64,000 nt of DNA from Cycas panzhihuaensis. Its lineage: Eukaryota; Cycadophyta. Shown in pieces: positions 12,235 to 25,064 of the stretch (within the stretch, counting starts at the first letter, position 1; each line of letters opens with the position of its first letter). Both the position numbers and the translations under genes were made by a program. The notes under the pieces are model-generated. The model was not told where the DNA came from. It saw nothing but the letters and a program-made list of their open reading frames with translations, and ran no database searches. The stretch is taken from assembly GCA_023213395.1 (NCBI GenBank), contig CM041465.1, positions 5,642,001 to 5,706,000 on the forward strand. Reading direction: 5' to 3'.

Positions 12235-12960
12235 GAAGATGATAGTTGGTATATTGACTCAGGTTACTCCACTCACACGACATATAAGGAGCATTTATTC
12301 TGTACTTTGGATAGAATGAAAAGGGCATCAATTATGTTTGGTGATGATACATCCCATGAGTCTATTAGAAGAGGAAACATAGTGTTGCAAATACAATCAA
12401 GAAATTTTTGATATCTTGAGGATGTACTTTATGTGCCAACACTTAAGAAAAATCTCCTATCTATAGGAAGATGATGGGCCAAGACTATAAGGTAATCTTT
12501 GATAATGGAGAATATACTATCAAAGATAAGAGAACAAATAAGATAGTTGTAGCTAAAGGGAAAATGATTAAGGATAGACTCTTTAAACTAGTCCTTACTC
12601 CTTATAATTATGCCATGAAGACATCAATAAAACTTGATAGCAACATATGGCACAAGATATTTGGCCACTTAAGTTATAGAAGTCTCGCATTGATGAAGAA
12701 AATAGATATGGTAGATGGGTTACCACATATTGATATTAATAGTGAGGGATACCTTCTTGGAAAATAGTGTAGGAAACGTTTTCTAGACTATAGCTATAGA
12801 GCCACAAGACCTCTCTAATTAGTATAAATAGATATTTATGGTCATATGGATATTTACTCATTAGCAAATATTAGATACTTTATTACATTCATTGATATTT
12901 TACAAGAAAGACATGCATTTACTTTCTTAAATTCAAATAAGATACTTTTTAATACTTTGT
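12235..12960 (+). pseudogene. protease, GAG-pre-integrase and start of integrase of copia A
   Basis: WYIDSGYSTHTT at about 12245-12280 is the copia protease active site (Asp-Ser-Gly). Next come a Leu-rich VLYVPTLKKNLLS motif (12427 on), GAG-pre-integrase with HKIFGHLSYRSL (12650 on) and the start of the integrase core, FITFIDI. The core stops at 12960 where a solo gypsy LTR is inserted and continues in frame at 15386 or just after. One frame change lies near 12470. Confidence 0.82.
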
Positions 12961-15385
12961 TGTTTCACCAAAACCGAGCCTTTTGATTTGTATTTGACTT
13001 GTATTATTAAGTTTTGACATGTTTATGCACAATTTCATAGAAGATGATTGATGGGTTTGCTTGATTGTAGATTAGGCCATGTTTTGTTAAAGCAATGTAT
13101 GAATTTCAATTGATGAAGTATGATCAATGATGATGTGACTCATATTTTATTATTACTATTCATCAATGATGTGAATTATGGTATCAAAGTTTTCTTTCAT
13201 GATCAATTTAACCTCATGCTTCCTTCAAAATTTGTTATTTTTACATCATTTTCAAGATTTCACCTAATTTTATTATTTGCCATCTTTTTTGGCTTGTATT
13301 TAATGCTTTTCACCTTATTATGGGTTTATCTACTCATTGATGGAGCCATTTTCATGATCTAATCCTTATTTAATATCAAAATTTGATGTTTTTTAATCAA
13401 ATTTCATCTCCATGGTTATCATATTTTTGACACTGCCAAAAATGTGACCTATCACATTTTCATAGTAAAATTACATTTTTGTAGGTGAAAAATATAATTG
13501 GTCATATTTTTTATTATCATACAAGTAAAACTCAAGAATTACACTAAAAGTTTGCATGCAACTACCCAAATTTAGTGGAATTTGATTCTCTCAATCCCCA
13601 GAATTGCTCTTGAGTCTTGTGTGATTGTTGGTAGATGAGTTTATAATGATTTTGCTCTGATCTTGTGTGGATATTTAGAGTTTCTTAGAGATTTTTAAAG
13701 ACTGTTACTGTGAGACTGAAAACTTGTGGATGAAATCATGGAAGTGTTTTGATGTTATGTTGTTAATATTCGACTGTTGATGGTTCAAGCTTCAATCTTT
13801 TTAATTTTTATTAAGGTTTTATGCTTCAAACTTCTTCCAATTTGGTAAGGTCTTTCCTATTGGATTTCTAGCCTATTTAATAGTACTTTGAAGTTGTTCT
13901 TAACTCAAAAAGTCTCTTTTTCTTTGATTGATTATTGTAGTAATCTCATATTTATTTTAGACTTTGAAATGTATATTGAAAGGATAGTCCTTTGTGGGGT
14001 TCCTTAAGGGTTAGACTAGGGTGAAGCATGGTCATCTCTCCATAATTCGTTTAGCTATCCCTTCTTACTCATTTATAGCAGCTTATATTTCAATCCGTTT
14101 GCCACTCTTTTTGGAATTGTTGGGTTATAGTTTAGCCTATTTTGGTTGTTGTTCTCCTTCTTTGATTTGCTTTGAAGGAAAGCTTGTGGAAGAAAATTGA
14201 TTAGCTAAAAAGAAAATTATCACTCTAAAGCATTCATTGTAATAGGAAAGAAGTTATTTTCCCATAATATTATGGTTTCATTGATTTTCACTTTTAAGTT
14301 GGTTTCTTTACCTTTAAAAGGAAAATTTAAGAATATTATGAAGCAAAAACATCTCTAATTTTTTTAGTTTTATAAATAGTTTAATGATCCTTTTGGAGCT
14401 CTTATTACTTCAATTATGATAAAATCTTTGGGACTAGTTTTTCATGTAAAACTTATGGTTTAGATTTATAATTTACTTTTCATCTCATAAGTTTGAAAAT
14501 CATTTGTAAATAGTAGTAATATCTTCAAAATCTCTTCTTCTTTTTACATCATTCATCACTTCTTTTCAAAGAATTAGTTGCATGCATGAAAGATGAAGTA
14601 TGTTGACTAGTTTTGCATGTTAATTAATCTCTTTGGAAAACTTACACAGAGGTCATATAATGTATTTCAACTTTTGGTAGCATCATTCCCTTTTGAAATG
14701 AATCATGCATATGGCATATAAGAAAGTCATTTTGTAGTTTCATGTGCATATTTTATTTAAAAAAAACTAAAACAAAAAAATAAAAAGAGAAAACTTGCAT
14801 GTATCTTTTCTAGTGTTTTTGCTTTCGATTACTAAAATAAAAAAATAGTATATGTGAGATTGATCTTTTAGTCCCTTTGATTATTTAGATTTGTCTTGCT
14901 TTCTTGGTTTTCCTTCTTTATTATTATCATATCAACCCCCCCCCCCGCTAAAAAAAAGAAGAAGACACAAAATAAAAAGGAAGAAAAACAAAGTGAATAT
15001 AAGTTAAGACAAGAAACATAATAAGAGAAGCCATCTGTCTATTGGCTTACCCTCTCTCACATCTAAGTAGAACTCAAAAGGTTAAAAGGATTACATGAGA
15101 GAAGTCCCTAAGAAGGACATTGAAGATACTGTTAGTGTAGCTCTAAATTTAGAACTCCTTCATCGAGTCATATAGGTTAGTGGATTCTACTACCCCCCTT
15201 TCATATCCACACCTTTTTCCATATCCATTCACACTTCATTAGGCAACATTACTAGGTAAAGACTCCTTATTAGGAGTTAGGAAAATATGGTCCCTTAGGT
15301 TTTCCTGAACTTTGTATCTCCCAATTTTAATCAAAGTAAGAAATTAGAGATATTTAGTTTAGGTCCTCTGAAGGACCCCACACCA
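12961..15385 (+). mobile_element. solo LTR of a Tat-like gypsy family, + orientation, in integrase of A
   Basis: Starts TGTTTCACCAAAAC and ends CCCACACCA. It aligns in reverse complement along its length with the 3' LTR of element H (48341-50826) and with the truncated copy at 29728-31325. Flanking bases TTTGT (12956-12960) and TTTAT (15386-15390) are a 5-bp target duplication with one G-to-A change. Removing the LTR and one copy restores the integrase frame of A across the junction. No internal sequence is present, so this is a recombination product of a full element. It contains an 11-base C run at 14936-14946. Small ORFs inside, such as 13120-13362, are not coding. Confidence 0.9.
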
Positions 15386-16060
15386 TTTATCAACTTTAAA
15401 ACCTATGTGGAAAGACAAAGTGGTTACAAAATCCTCTTCCTATGATCAGATAATGGGGGAGAGTTCATTTCAAATGAATTCAAAGCTTATTGTGCTTGTT
15501 ATGGAATTAAGAGATATCTTACAAAGCCCTACACCCTCTAATAAAATGGTGTAGTAGAAAGAAGGAACTACACTATAGTTAAAATGGCTAGGTGTATGTT
15601 AAAAAGTAAGAAATTAGGACATAGATTTTAGGTTGAGGTAGTCCACATAACTATATACTTAATCAATAGATGTACCACCAAAGCACTAAGGTGGAAAATG
15701 CTTGAAGAAGCTTAGATTGGATACAAGGCTAGTATCCATCACTTAAGAGTCTTTGGATGCTTAACCTATGCACATGTACTTGATCAAAGAAGATCCAAAT
15801 TAGATGAACATAGCATTAAATGCATATTCCTTGGATATAATAATGCTTCAAAATCCTACAATATCTTTGATCCTAAATCTTGGAAGGTTATGGTGAGTTG
15901 AGATGTTAAAGTTCAAGAAGATGACTACTATCACTTTGATGGCACTCAAAATAAAAGGAGTGGTATGATGATCAATCTTGACTCCACCACATCCAAATAT
16001 GTACCACCTAGGCATAAATCAAGACAAACAATTGATGTATCAAGTGGGGAGGGAACCTTT
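15386..16060 (+). pseudogene. integrase of copia A, C-terminal part
   Basis: Resumes with FINFKTYVERQSG, then the catalytic SDNGGEF segment near 15448, the YGIKR segment, and NGVVERRN containing the third acidic residue near 15553. Then come HHLRVFGCLTYAHV and the SIKCIFLGY motif near 15815. Stops replace several Gln/Trp codons. The domain catalyses strand transfer; defunct here. Confidence 0.85.
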
Positions 16061-16180
16061 TCTCAACCTCCACCATAATACCTACCAAAATTGGTTCAAA
16101 GGAATCATGACATGGGTAACATCTTGGATAACAATTACAATTAGAGATCTACCTATACACATAGGGTAAATTTTACCCTC

Positions 16181-17160
16181 ATGAGTCAACTTATGGAAAC
16201 CTATGAGCCTCAAACCTATGATGATGCTAATATACATGCTTCTTGGAGAAAGGCAATGGAAAAAGAATATCATTCCATTATTAAGAATGATACTTGGGAA
16301 TTAGTTGACTTACCCCTCAATAAAAGGGCAATTGGTACCGAGTGGGTTTATAAAACTAAGTTTTAATCTAACGTATCAATTCATAAATACAAAGCTAGAT
16401 TGGTCACCAAAGGCTATGCATAAAGAGAAGGTATTGACTATAGTGAGAATTTTGCTCTCATTGCATAAATATAAACTGTACACAGGATGATGAGTTTATC
16501 AGCATAAATGGGTTGGAATGTTTATCAAATAGATATCAAAAGAACTTTCCTTAATGGTTATATTAAAGAGGATATTTATGTCTCTTAACCCATTGGTTTT
16601 GAAGTTAGGGGGGAAGAAGACAAAGTGTATAAACTCAAAAAGGCGCTCTATGGTTTGAAGTAAGTACCTAGGGCTTAGTATTCCCATATTGATAAATATT
16701 TTAAAGATCAAGGTTTTGAAAGGTCTCAATCAAACCCAAGCTTGTATATCAAAATCAAAGGAGATTCTATCCTAATTGTGGGGCTTAACATAGATGATCT
16801 TGTCTACACTGGTAATGATCATCACTTTTTGCAAACCTTCAAGGAAGCCATATGTAAAAAAATTGAAATGATGAATTTGGGATTAATGCATTACTTCTTA
16901 GGTTTGGAAGTATGGAAGGACAAAAATGACATCTTAATCTCTCAAAGGAAATACACATTAAACTTACTACAAAAGTTTAGGATGATCAATTATAAACCTT
17001 TATTAACTCCAGCTAAAATAGAGATCAAGTTATCTAAACTAGATGATTTTGCACCTGTTGATCCTACACTTTACAAACAGTTAATTGGCAATTTGATTTA
17101 CTTGACTTCTACTCTACCAGACATCTTACATTTAATCATCGTTGTATCTGGATTCATGTA
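16181..17160 (+). pseudogene. reverse transcriptase of copia A
   Basis: WRKAMEKEYHSIIKNDTWELVDLP opens the RT domain (16238 on). AIGTEWVYKTKF follows, then a damaged stretch with frameshifts (16370-16560). Next are YKLKKALYGLK with a stop for Gln (16628 on), the catalytic box read as NIDD at 16787-16798 (usual YVDD), MHYFLGLEV, and a 139-codon open stretch at 16742-17161. Inactive because of stops and frameshifts. Confidence 0.88.
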
Positions 17161-17164
17161 AGAC

Positions 17165-17715
17165 CATAAGACTACTCATTGGCAAGCATCCTAAAGGATT
17201 CTATGGTATCTTAAAGGTACTAGAAAATATGGTTTACATTATAAAGCTTTATTAAAATTTAGATTGATAGTATATATAAATTCAGATTGGGTAGGCAACA
17301 TCAATGACAGAAATTCTATTTCATGTTACACTTTTAGTATGGATTCGATAGCCATAGCTTGGAGTACCAGAAAGCAAAACACAGTCTCTTTATCTATAGA
17401 TAAAGTAGAATATAAAGTAGTAGTCTCTAGTGCACGTGAAACAATTTAGCTTTAACAACTTCTATAAGATTTTTAGATAGAGTAGAAAGGACCAACTAAA
17501 ATTTGGTATAATAATCAAATCACAATTTAAATGATAAGGAATATTGTATTTCATGGTAGAATAAAGTACATAGAAACTCAACATCACTTCAACAGAGAGT
17601 TAGTTCAAGCAGGTGAAATTGAATTAGCATATTGTAGCATAGAAGACCAAATAGTAGACATATTTATAAAAGCATTAGGAAAGATAAAATTTCATAAATT
17701 CAAGGACAAGCTTAG
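17165..17715 (+). pseudogene. RNase H of copia A
   Basis: Recognisable motifs: VYINSDWVGNINDR (17265 on), AWSTRKQNTVSLS, KVEYKVV, and near the end VDIFIKALGKIKFHKFKDKL. Stops around 17160 and 17450-17530 break it. It sits just upstream of the polypurine tract, the usual end of copia pol. Confidence 0.85.
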
Positions 17716-17737
17716 AGTTCTACATAATGGCCATTAT

Positions 17738-17746
17738 GGGGGAAAA
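17738..17746 (+). other. polypurine tract of copia A
   Basis: GGGGGAAAA abutting the 3' LTR; it would prime plus-strand DNA synthesis. Confidence 0.8.
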
Positions 17747-18083
17747 TGTTGGGATAATGCCCAATGTTTAAATAGTGTGCAGCCATCCTCGAGCCCTCAA
17801 AAGGCACCTCAGGCCACCTAAAGCTGCCATGCTACCACTTAGAGTCGACATACAACTACCAAAGCTAACTAAGGTAAGTTATTTTAATAATTTATTTATT
17901 ATTTTATTATTTAAAAAAAAAAATTAATTTAGTATCAAGTTGAGGCACTTACCGCCTTCCCAAACCTATATACTAATAGGGAATACCTCTCTAGTATTTT
18001 TTAACACTACCTTCAAATTAGATAATGGTTAATGTATTTTGAGATGGATTTGTAATCTTCTCACTTTGTCCTCAGCTCCAACA
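17747..18083 (+). repeat. 3' LTR of copia A
   Basis: 337 bp with terminal inverted TGTTGG...CCAACA. Aligned with the partial LTR at 1-221. The ORF at 17531-17821 reads out of RNase H into this LTR. Confidence 0.93.
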
Positions 18084-20369
18084 AGTGATTGGCTAATATT
18101 TTGATATAGATAGTTAATTATTAAACAAACCAAAAAATATGTTTTATGCTTGGTTTAATTACTTTGCTACTAGACCTTTTATGTTTCACCCACTTATTCA
18201 TGGATTTTGGAGTCAAGTCAATTACACTAGAAAATATACAATGGTTTTCTCTATGATTTGTACCCTAATGAGTTCTTAGTGAGCATCCTAAGATATATCC
18301 TTAGTTATATAAGGGGTAAATTTCTTTTTGCTAGTTGGATTTTCTAAACTTGGGACTAGCTAAGTGCAATTTTAAACTTTAAAATCCTAATTTCCTTCTT
18401 TTAACATCTTTGCTTATTATGTTAATCCATGCAAATCAAAATAATAAAAATGATTTCCTTTTGTATGAAATTATACCAATAGAAGGTGAATCCCTCATTC
18501 CTACTTACTTTCATCCTCCCCCTTTTCATCATTCTTTTCCTCTTTCATCTTTTTTCCATCTATCTTCCTTCTTATTTTCTCCTGTCCTTCCATTAACTTT
18601 CTCCTCATTCTTTCTTAAAAGGTCATTATCCTAAGGATATTATATAATTTTTTCCTTATCTTAATGAATATTATGTATTATTATATCATATTAAAAACTA
18701 AAGTGAGGTAGGACTAAGAGTGGCAAAGTGGTTATTTCGTTATTGTTGTTTTATATGAACATATAACACACTTTATGGTATGAGACTTCAACTTATAAGG
18801 GGAAGGCAATGATGGTTAAAAACATGCTAGAGAGTAACCCACTCAAAATCCCTACTCAAATATTCTTTACCATTCCTTAAATATCTCTAGGAGAATAACT
18901 TACTCAAAATCCTTGCTTAAAAATCCTTTGTGATTCTTCTCAATTTTCTTCCTATAACTCTTTCTTTGTATAATAAATTTTCTCCTTTATATCTTTATCT
19001 ATTTGTGCATATCTTCTTCTTTCTCTTTCTTTCTTTTTTTCCCTTCCATTCCTTGCCTAACTATCATTAATTTTAGGTAAAAGTTATGGGACTTAATAGC
19101 TATAATAATACACATAATGTTTGCTAAGAATGACTTGTAGTTATTATTGTTTGAATAATTCTTAGCTTCACACTACTCTCACTTTCAAAAATATCTCCTT
19201 GTAGAAAACTTTTGGGTGGTCCTCACTTATCTAGGTATATAGATAACTTAAATATGATTCCAAGGAGACTAATTTAATGAAATTTCATCAACCAATAGGA
19301 AAGTGATGAATGAAAACATAAAAGCCTCTTAATTTCTTTGCATATTTCCACACAATTATTTTGATATATTGGGCCAATAGGCATACTTTACAAGTATTAT
19401 TAATTAGTTTTACTCATATAGGAGTGAATACCTTTAAATAAGGATTCTAATGCAACTAGAATCATCCAATTCTAACTTCAGATGAGTGAGATACCATCAA
19501 AATAATAAAAGGTTATCTAATAGTGATTTTCACTCATTTTTATAAGTTTAACCACAAATTTTGAAAAAATGATCTTAAATATTTTCTAGATATAAAATAT
19601 TATTATATAAATAGATATCCCTTTTAGATAATGTTAGATGACATAATGTAAACTTTATGTTTCTTTTATATCATTATTTAGTCACATGTTTAATATGTAA
19701 AGTGATTATAATGTTTAAACTTAGGTTTAATTTATTAATTTGTGGAAGGTCGTTGAAATGCGGAATTGCATTCCAACGAACCTCCTTAGTATTTATTCAT
19801 CTCCTAGATTCATGGAGATGGTTCCAAGAATCTAGGAGGTCTATCCAAATGGTTGTTTAAAGGTTGGTTTTGGTTTATGGTGGTTTTGTAGCATGGTATT
19901 TGTTCTTTATTAATAAATTAGATTTAGGAGGTGGTTTTTCTTCCCCAGAAGGGGTTTTCCACCTGTCAATTAATGTGTACCTGTGCAGTGTTATTTCCTA
20001 TTATTTCTTGCATATGTAGATCCTGTTAACACTGTACATGTGCCTCTCTTCTCACAGATAACTTTGAATCTACAAGTGGATCATGAAAAACAACTAAGTA
20101 TTAAGAGAGTTATAGCCATTTTAGTAAAGTACAAATTTTGATGGTTCCATTTGTCACTTTCCTACGAGCCCTTATCTCATGTTATTTCTTCCTGCTAATT
20201 CTTCTCCTGTGTGAGTTCTCCCTCCAAAACCTTTACATGTATGACTCTTTCATATGGTACCTTTCCTACTTAGGTCTTTCCCTCTTGGACCTCTCTTACT
20301 TCTATGACAAAATTATGATATCTTCATAAAAATCTAATTCTAAAGCCTAACTTCAAACAATTATAACTT
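18084..20369. other. no gene recognised; unassigned sequence
   Basis: About 2.3 kb, AT-rich with several pyrimidine-rich stretches (18480-18620, 18930-19060). No LTR pair, primer site or protein domain is recognised. The stretch near 20100-20140 (AGTTATAGCCATTTTAGT) resembles the duplicated motif in the leaders of B, C and G, so it may hold retrotransposon leader remnants. Short ORFs at 18410, 19657 and 20138 have no recognisable product. Confidence 0.4.
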
Positions 20370-21790
20370 TCACATTAGACATCTAATTGAAACCTCTCTT
20401 CTCATAATTCTATCCATATGAACTTAGTATTTTTCATTTGTAGGGAGGTAATCGGGGCTACAATCTTAGAAAAATCTCTTACATACTTTCTATAGTATCC
20501 AACAAACCCCATAAACCTTCATACCTCCTATACCTTGTGAGGGGGTGGATAATCCATGATTTCCTTTATTTTATGGGGTTCTATAAAGATGCCTTCAGTT
20601 AAGTGTACTTAGTCCTTATAGAATTCACACTTACTAAATTTTACATAGAACTTATTCTCTCTAAGTAATTACAACACTATTCATAAGTGATTTTAATGCT
20701 CTTCCTTTATCTTAGAGTAGACTAATATATCATCAATAAAAACCACCACAAATTTATCTAGTTATTACTTGGATACATTATTCATTATGCACATGAAAAT
20801 TATTGGTATATTTTTTAAACTTAATAACATCACAACAAATTCATAGTGATTTTACCTCATTCTAAATATTATCTTAAATATATTCTCATCCTTAATTTTG
20901 ATCTAGTAGTACTCAGACCTTAAGTTGATATTTATGAATATCATTGCTCCTCCCAATTAGTTAAATAAGTCCTTTACTTAGGGTAATGAGTATTTGTTCT
21001 TGGTAGTAGCTTTATTTAACTATTTATAATCTATAAATAATGCATAGGCTTAGTGATCTATCCTTCTTCTTTATAGATCATATTGAAGCTTGCCATGGTG
21101 ATGCATTAAGTTTGATAAACTCCTTATTTAGTATCTTTTGTAATTACATCTTTAATTTAATCAATATGATATGGTTAACCTATATAAAGGCTTAGAAATT
21201 GGTCCTACTCCTAGCGTGAGCTCTGTGGCATAGTTTATATCTCTCTTAAGTGGTAATCTAGATGATTCATTTGGGAAGACATCTTGGAACTCTTTTACTA
21301 AAGGAATATCTTCAAGAGTAAATCCTTTCTAAGCTTCTTCTTTGATCACATGATCTAAATATTCTTTGTAACCTCTCCTCAACCACTTCTTTACCGAAGT
21401 AGAATAGATTTGTTGTACATAAGTTATAATCTTCTTTTATCATGTTATTATTATCTTTTCTTTATCATCCAAAGATTTAATTAGTCTATTAGAAAAGTCA
21501 AGTTTAGTATGATGTGCTTCTAGTTATTCCATACCAATAATGGCATCATAATCTCTTAGCAATAAAATTTAGAAGTGGGCTTTTATGGACCACACTTCCC
21601 ACTTAAGAGGACATGAGGGTATAAACTCTATCACCCTCCTCTTACTATCATTTGCCATATTAACAACCCATTTTTTAGTATGTGCTTACTTCTAGAGATT
21701 ATATTTCTCAACTAATCTAGGATGTATAAAATTATGGTCATTACTAGAGTTAATTAATAATCCAAGGTTATGAACCATAATCTTACCTTC
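20370..21790 (-). pseudogene. protease and reverse transcriptase of gypsy F
   Basis: Read downwards: a protease with LINSSNDHNFIHP (family: Asp-Ser-Gly-Ala-Thr-His-x-Phe-Ile) near 21740. Then YDAIIGME, then VKEFQDVFP near 21250, the linker that precedes RT in gypsy elements. RT follows with the catalytic FIDDILVYSK box near 20730, the FSKCEF motif, and FMGFVGYYRKYV with FSKIVAPIT near 20450. The frame is lost at about 20370. Stops and frameshifts are common. RT makes cDNA from element RNA; this copy is dead. Confidence 0.85.
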
Positions 21791-21929
21791 TACCTGCACT
21801 ATTATGAATTGGTGATCTACCTATCTTCCTTCAATTACTACTCAAGCTTACATCCACCATGCTTCCTTGGTGGCATCTACTATAATAGGTTTTATTTCTA
21901 TGTTATTTGCTTTACCACTAGTATAAACT

Positions 21930-22680
21930 CTTTAAGGACATTGGGCAATAAAATTCCCTCACTTATTACATATATAACACCTTATTAGGGCTTGATTTTA
22001 TGAGGTATTTATAGTTGGTAGGTTTCACCTTGTGTTGTCTTGTAGGAGATTAAAATTTCTACCTCCCTGATTAAATTGTTGAGCTCTAAAATTTCTTCAT
22101 TATTACCCTAACTTTATTAGTCTCTTTTCCTTCTAACTAAATGGCTTATTATGTTGTCTTGTCCATTAATTCTCACAATGTTTGGCCTTATGAATAGTCT
22201 CCTCTAAGGTCTTTTACTCAAGTATCTTGATTTTATTTTATATTCCTTCATTTAGCCCACTAAGGAACATGTTCACCTTCACTTTCTCCTCTTGTGTATA
22301 AGGTACATACTACAACAACTCCATGAACTCTCTTTCATATTCATTTATCAAATTCTTTCCCTATCTTAATTCATAGAAAGGCTCTACTTTCCTATCATAG
22401 TATTGTTTTGAAAGATATTTTTGTTTGAAATATTTTACAAACTTACTCTATTTGATGTCTCTTTCTTAAAAACCTTTCACTTTCTTATGGTGCTCCAATC
22501 ATACAAATTCCTTACCTATCAACTCATATATTATTACTCTTACATTCTCACTAGACTTAAAGTTGTTTAAGATAAAATACTTTTCCATATTGAGTAACCA
22601 AGATTTTAATTCATCTTCCTTCTTAACTTCTCCACTAAAAGTTGGAAGCTTCATCTTTCTCATCTTAAATTGTAGTGTAT
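21930..22680 (-). pseudogene. gag of gypsy F
   Basis: Starts around the MKLPTFSGE segment near 22650 and contains the retrotransposon-gag fold signature: SWLLNMEKYF, KYFKQKYL, INEYEREFMELL, FLSGLNEGI. The zinc knuckle near 21940-21985 keeps all three Cys, but the His reads as Asn and a TGA replaces an expected Trp. At least five in-frame stops. Confidence 0.82.
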
Positions 22681-23252
22681 TCTACCTACCTTCATGCCCT
22701 CTATATCTTAACCTTGGGGTTTCATTGGAGGATGTTATGCTTGTAGAGTGACATTACTCATTACATTCTCATGTTCTATGTTTAGTTCTTCTACTTGAGT
22801 GTTTCTAAGATGACTCTTGTCATGATCTACTTCTCCCATTGGTTCTTATATTCTAAATCCTTTCAAACCTCGCTTGCCCTATGGTCCTTTGGATATTATA
22901 GAATATAACTTCATGATTCTTGATAATCGTCTTTATAGATTTTTAATTGCTCTTATATACTTGGGATTCTCTTTACCAATACATCATTTTATGGGCTTGT
23001 CCTATGCCTTGGAAACTTCTTTCTTTCCAAATATTTTATATCAATATTAAATTAGCCCTTTTGGGTTAATTATATATCATCTTTGAACTTTTCTATTCTA
23101 TGTTCTCATTGCCTCTATGTCTCAATTTAATATTCTACTAAATACTACTTTAGAAAATATGATAATATTTAGGTAATATGATAACTTATTAACTCTTATC
23201 AACTTTAAATTTGTTATATCAAAGGTGGTATTTATCATCCTTCTAAACTTAG

Positions 23253-23264
23253 GCTCTAATACCA
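23253..23264 (-). other. primer-binding site of gypsy F
   Basis: The reverse complement reads TGGTATTAGAGC, one base off the initiator-Met primer site. It lies between the LTR (higher coordinates) and gag (lower). Confidence 0.75.
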
Positions 23265-23267
23265 ATT

Positions 23268-23665
23268 TTCATAACCCTTATGGCTATTACATTCTAAATA
23301 TTAATTGAGACAACCCAACCTACTTTGATAAACTTGAATGTAGTGCAATTAAGATGTAGTGATAATGTAGTAAGTATTTATAGTAATTCTACCAACCAAT
23401 TATATACTAATCTTAAGTTTACAAAGGCTTTAGTAAGAGTAAAGTGTAGCAAAACATATAAGAAACTCAGCTAAATATAAAATGCTCATTTATTATGTGA
23501 GATATAATCTCTCTATAAATACAAAGAGGGTTTAGTAACCACTTACTATATGTAAGCCACTTGCCAACATTAAAATAAAGAGTGAATACTACATAACCCT
23601 CATTAATTAAATATACAACTTAAAGTCCTATCATAGATAAAATATTATTCTTATACTCTCTCTTA
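23268..23665 (-). repeat. 5' LTR of gypsy F (edges approximate)
   Basis: The sequence upstream of the primer site on the - strand, up to the end of the copia E coding region. No second copy is in the window, so the ends are estimated from the neighbours. The terminal dinucleotides are decayed. Confidence 0.5.
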
Positions 23666-23689
23666 ATGTTTTATCTATCTTAAACCAAG

Positions 23690-24021
23690 CTTATTTCTAA
23701 AAAAATAAAATTCATCTTCACTGAGAGATGTTATAAAGATATCATAAACTTATTCATTCATTGTATAATGCATTAGCTCAATTTCTTTATTCTATACATT
23801 TTTTCAAATGAAGTGATGATGCACTTTAATGTGTTTAGTTCTAGCATGGAAAACTAGATTTTTTTTCAACTCTATTATGCTTTGATTATTATAATAAAGA
23901 ATTATTGGACCATCTTGCTTTTAATTTAGATCTATTATCAACTATCTCAACCATATTACTTCACTAGATATGCTTATTACTGACTTGTATTCTACCTTTA
24001 TAGATGATAAAGAAATGGTTA
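23690..24021 (-). pseudogene. RNase H of copia E, C-terminal half
   Basis: Read downwards from 24021: SLSSIKVEYKSV, ISSEVIWLR, GPIILYYNNQSII, LVFHARTKHIKVHHHF, then VYDIFITSLSEDEF and a C-terminal NKLGLR. This is the standard copia RNase H end. Stops are few but present. Insertion of D separates it from the first half. Confidence 0.85.
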
Positions 24022-24026
24022 CCTTT

Positions 24027-24440
24027 TGTTAGTGATAGTTAACTTAGCTTAACTATAATTTAATGCTTCATTAGGGTTAATTAGTATGTGTGGGTGCAAT
24101 AAACAGATGTGTCCATTGGCGAAAAGACATGATGAAAAAATATGACCTTACATGGTACCATTTTAGGGTATATATATTCATGCCTCCTTGATATTCAAAT
24201 TATCAACTCAAGATCATGTGATCTCAACAATCTTTTCATGCTCCATCTCACCTCTGAAACACTTTGTATTGTTTTATGTTTAATATATTAAAACATTGTG
24301 TTGGTGGGTTCTCTTTTAGGAGTTTCCCATGATATATCTAGTGTTTGAGTCCTCTTATGAATGATCTTGGTATATAACAGTCTTGGATTCTGGTTGGATT
24401 GATAATCAACCTGCAACCTATATATACATAAACTCTCATA
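24027..24440 (+). repeat. 5' LTR of copia D
   Basis: 414 bp, begins TGTTAGTGATAG and ends CTCTCATA (CA decayed to TA), immediately followed by the primer site. Pairs with 28353-28768. Confidence 0.93.
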
Positions 24441-24452
24441 TGGTATCAGAGC
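24441..24452 (+). other. primer-binding site of copia D
   Basis: TGGTATCAGAGC, initiator-Met type, directly abutting the LTR. Confidence 0.9.
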
Positions 24453-24968
24453 CTGAGGAAGCAAGGATTGATGTTAGAACTCAGATCTGAGACTGGAAAT
24501 GAGTGAATCTATCACTAACTGATCAGATTCAGAGATTGGAGATCATAGATAAAGTCAGCACTGAGATAAGAGGCCATCTGGAGTTGTAAAATATATTTGG
24601 GCTCCTCATACACTTGTGGCACCAACATTGAAAGCTAAACAAGAAGTTGGGCATCAAGGTAAGCCATACAGTGTTGTTAAAGCTCATATTGGGAACATAA
24701 AAGTAGTATTAGGAAATTTTGAAGGTTTTAGAACACTGCTCATTTATGTTAGTCCCCAAAATCAACTTGTATAATAAATAATAAGTCCAGTAACCATTCA
24801 AAATAAACCGTTGCCCTTCTAAAGCATTGCAACTATACATTTATATATATATGAAATATTTTAACATTTCAATGAAATATTATTATTAAAGCTAATCTCA
24901 CTCTTTAAAAAGCCATGACTATTGAATGTTGCCATTGATCATTGCATTTTAGAAGGCATTAAATTAAT

Positions 24969-25064
<96 letters not shown>

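Larger units (their letters stand above)
1..18083 (+). mobile_element. Ty1/copia element A, old host of two nested insertions
   Basis: An LTR remnant at the window start matches the complete LTR at 17747-18083. The order between them is primer site, gag, protease, integrase, RT, RNase H and polypurine tract, which is copia order. Two insertions interrupt it: copia B at 3755-11434 (in gag) and a solo gypsy LTR at 12961-15385 (in integrase). Once they are removed, about 8 kb of A remains. Every coding section carries stops, mainly TAG and TAA where Gln or Trp is expected, so the element is dead. The first ~115 bp of its 5' LTR lies outside the window. Confidence 0.9.
20370..23665 (-). mobile_element. 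Ty3/gypsy element F, 5' portion only
   Basis: Read on the - strand from 23665 down: LTR, initiator-Met primer site, gag with zinc knuckle, aspartic protease, and RT ending where RNase H should start (about 20370). Integrase, the rest of RNase H and the second LTR are missing, so the element is truncated. All frames contain stops. The RT wording and the fused protease-RT order are typical of gypsy elements; I do not assign a lineage. Its LTR lies at the decayed end of copia E. Confidence 0.85.

Noticed and set aside
14936-14946. Run of 11 C
   Set aside because: Simple homopolymer in the solo LTR; no functional reading.
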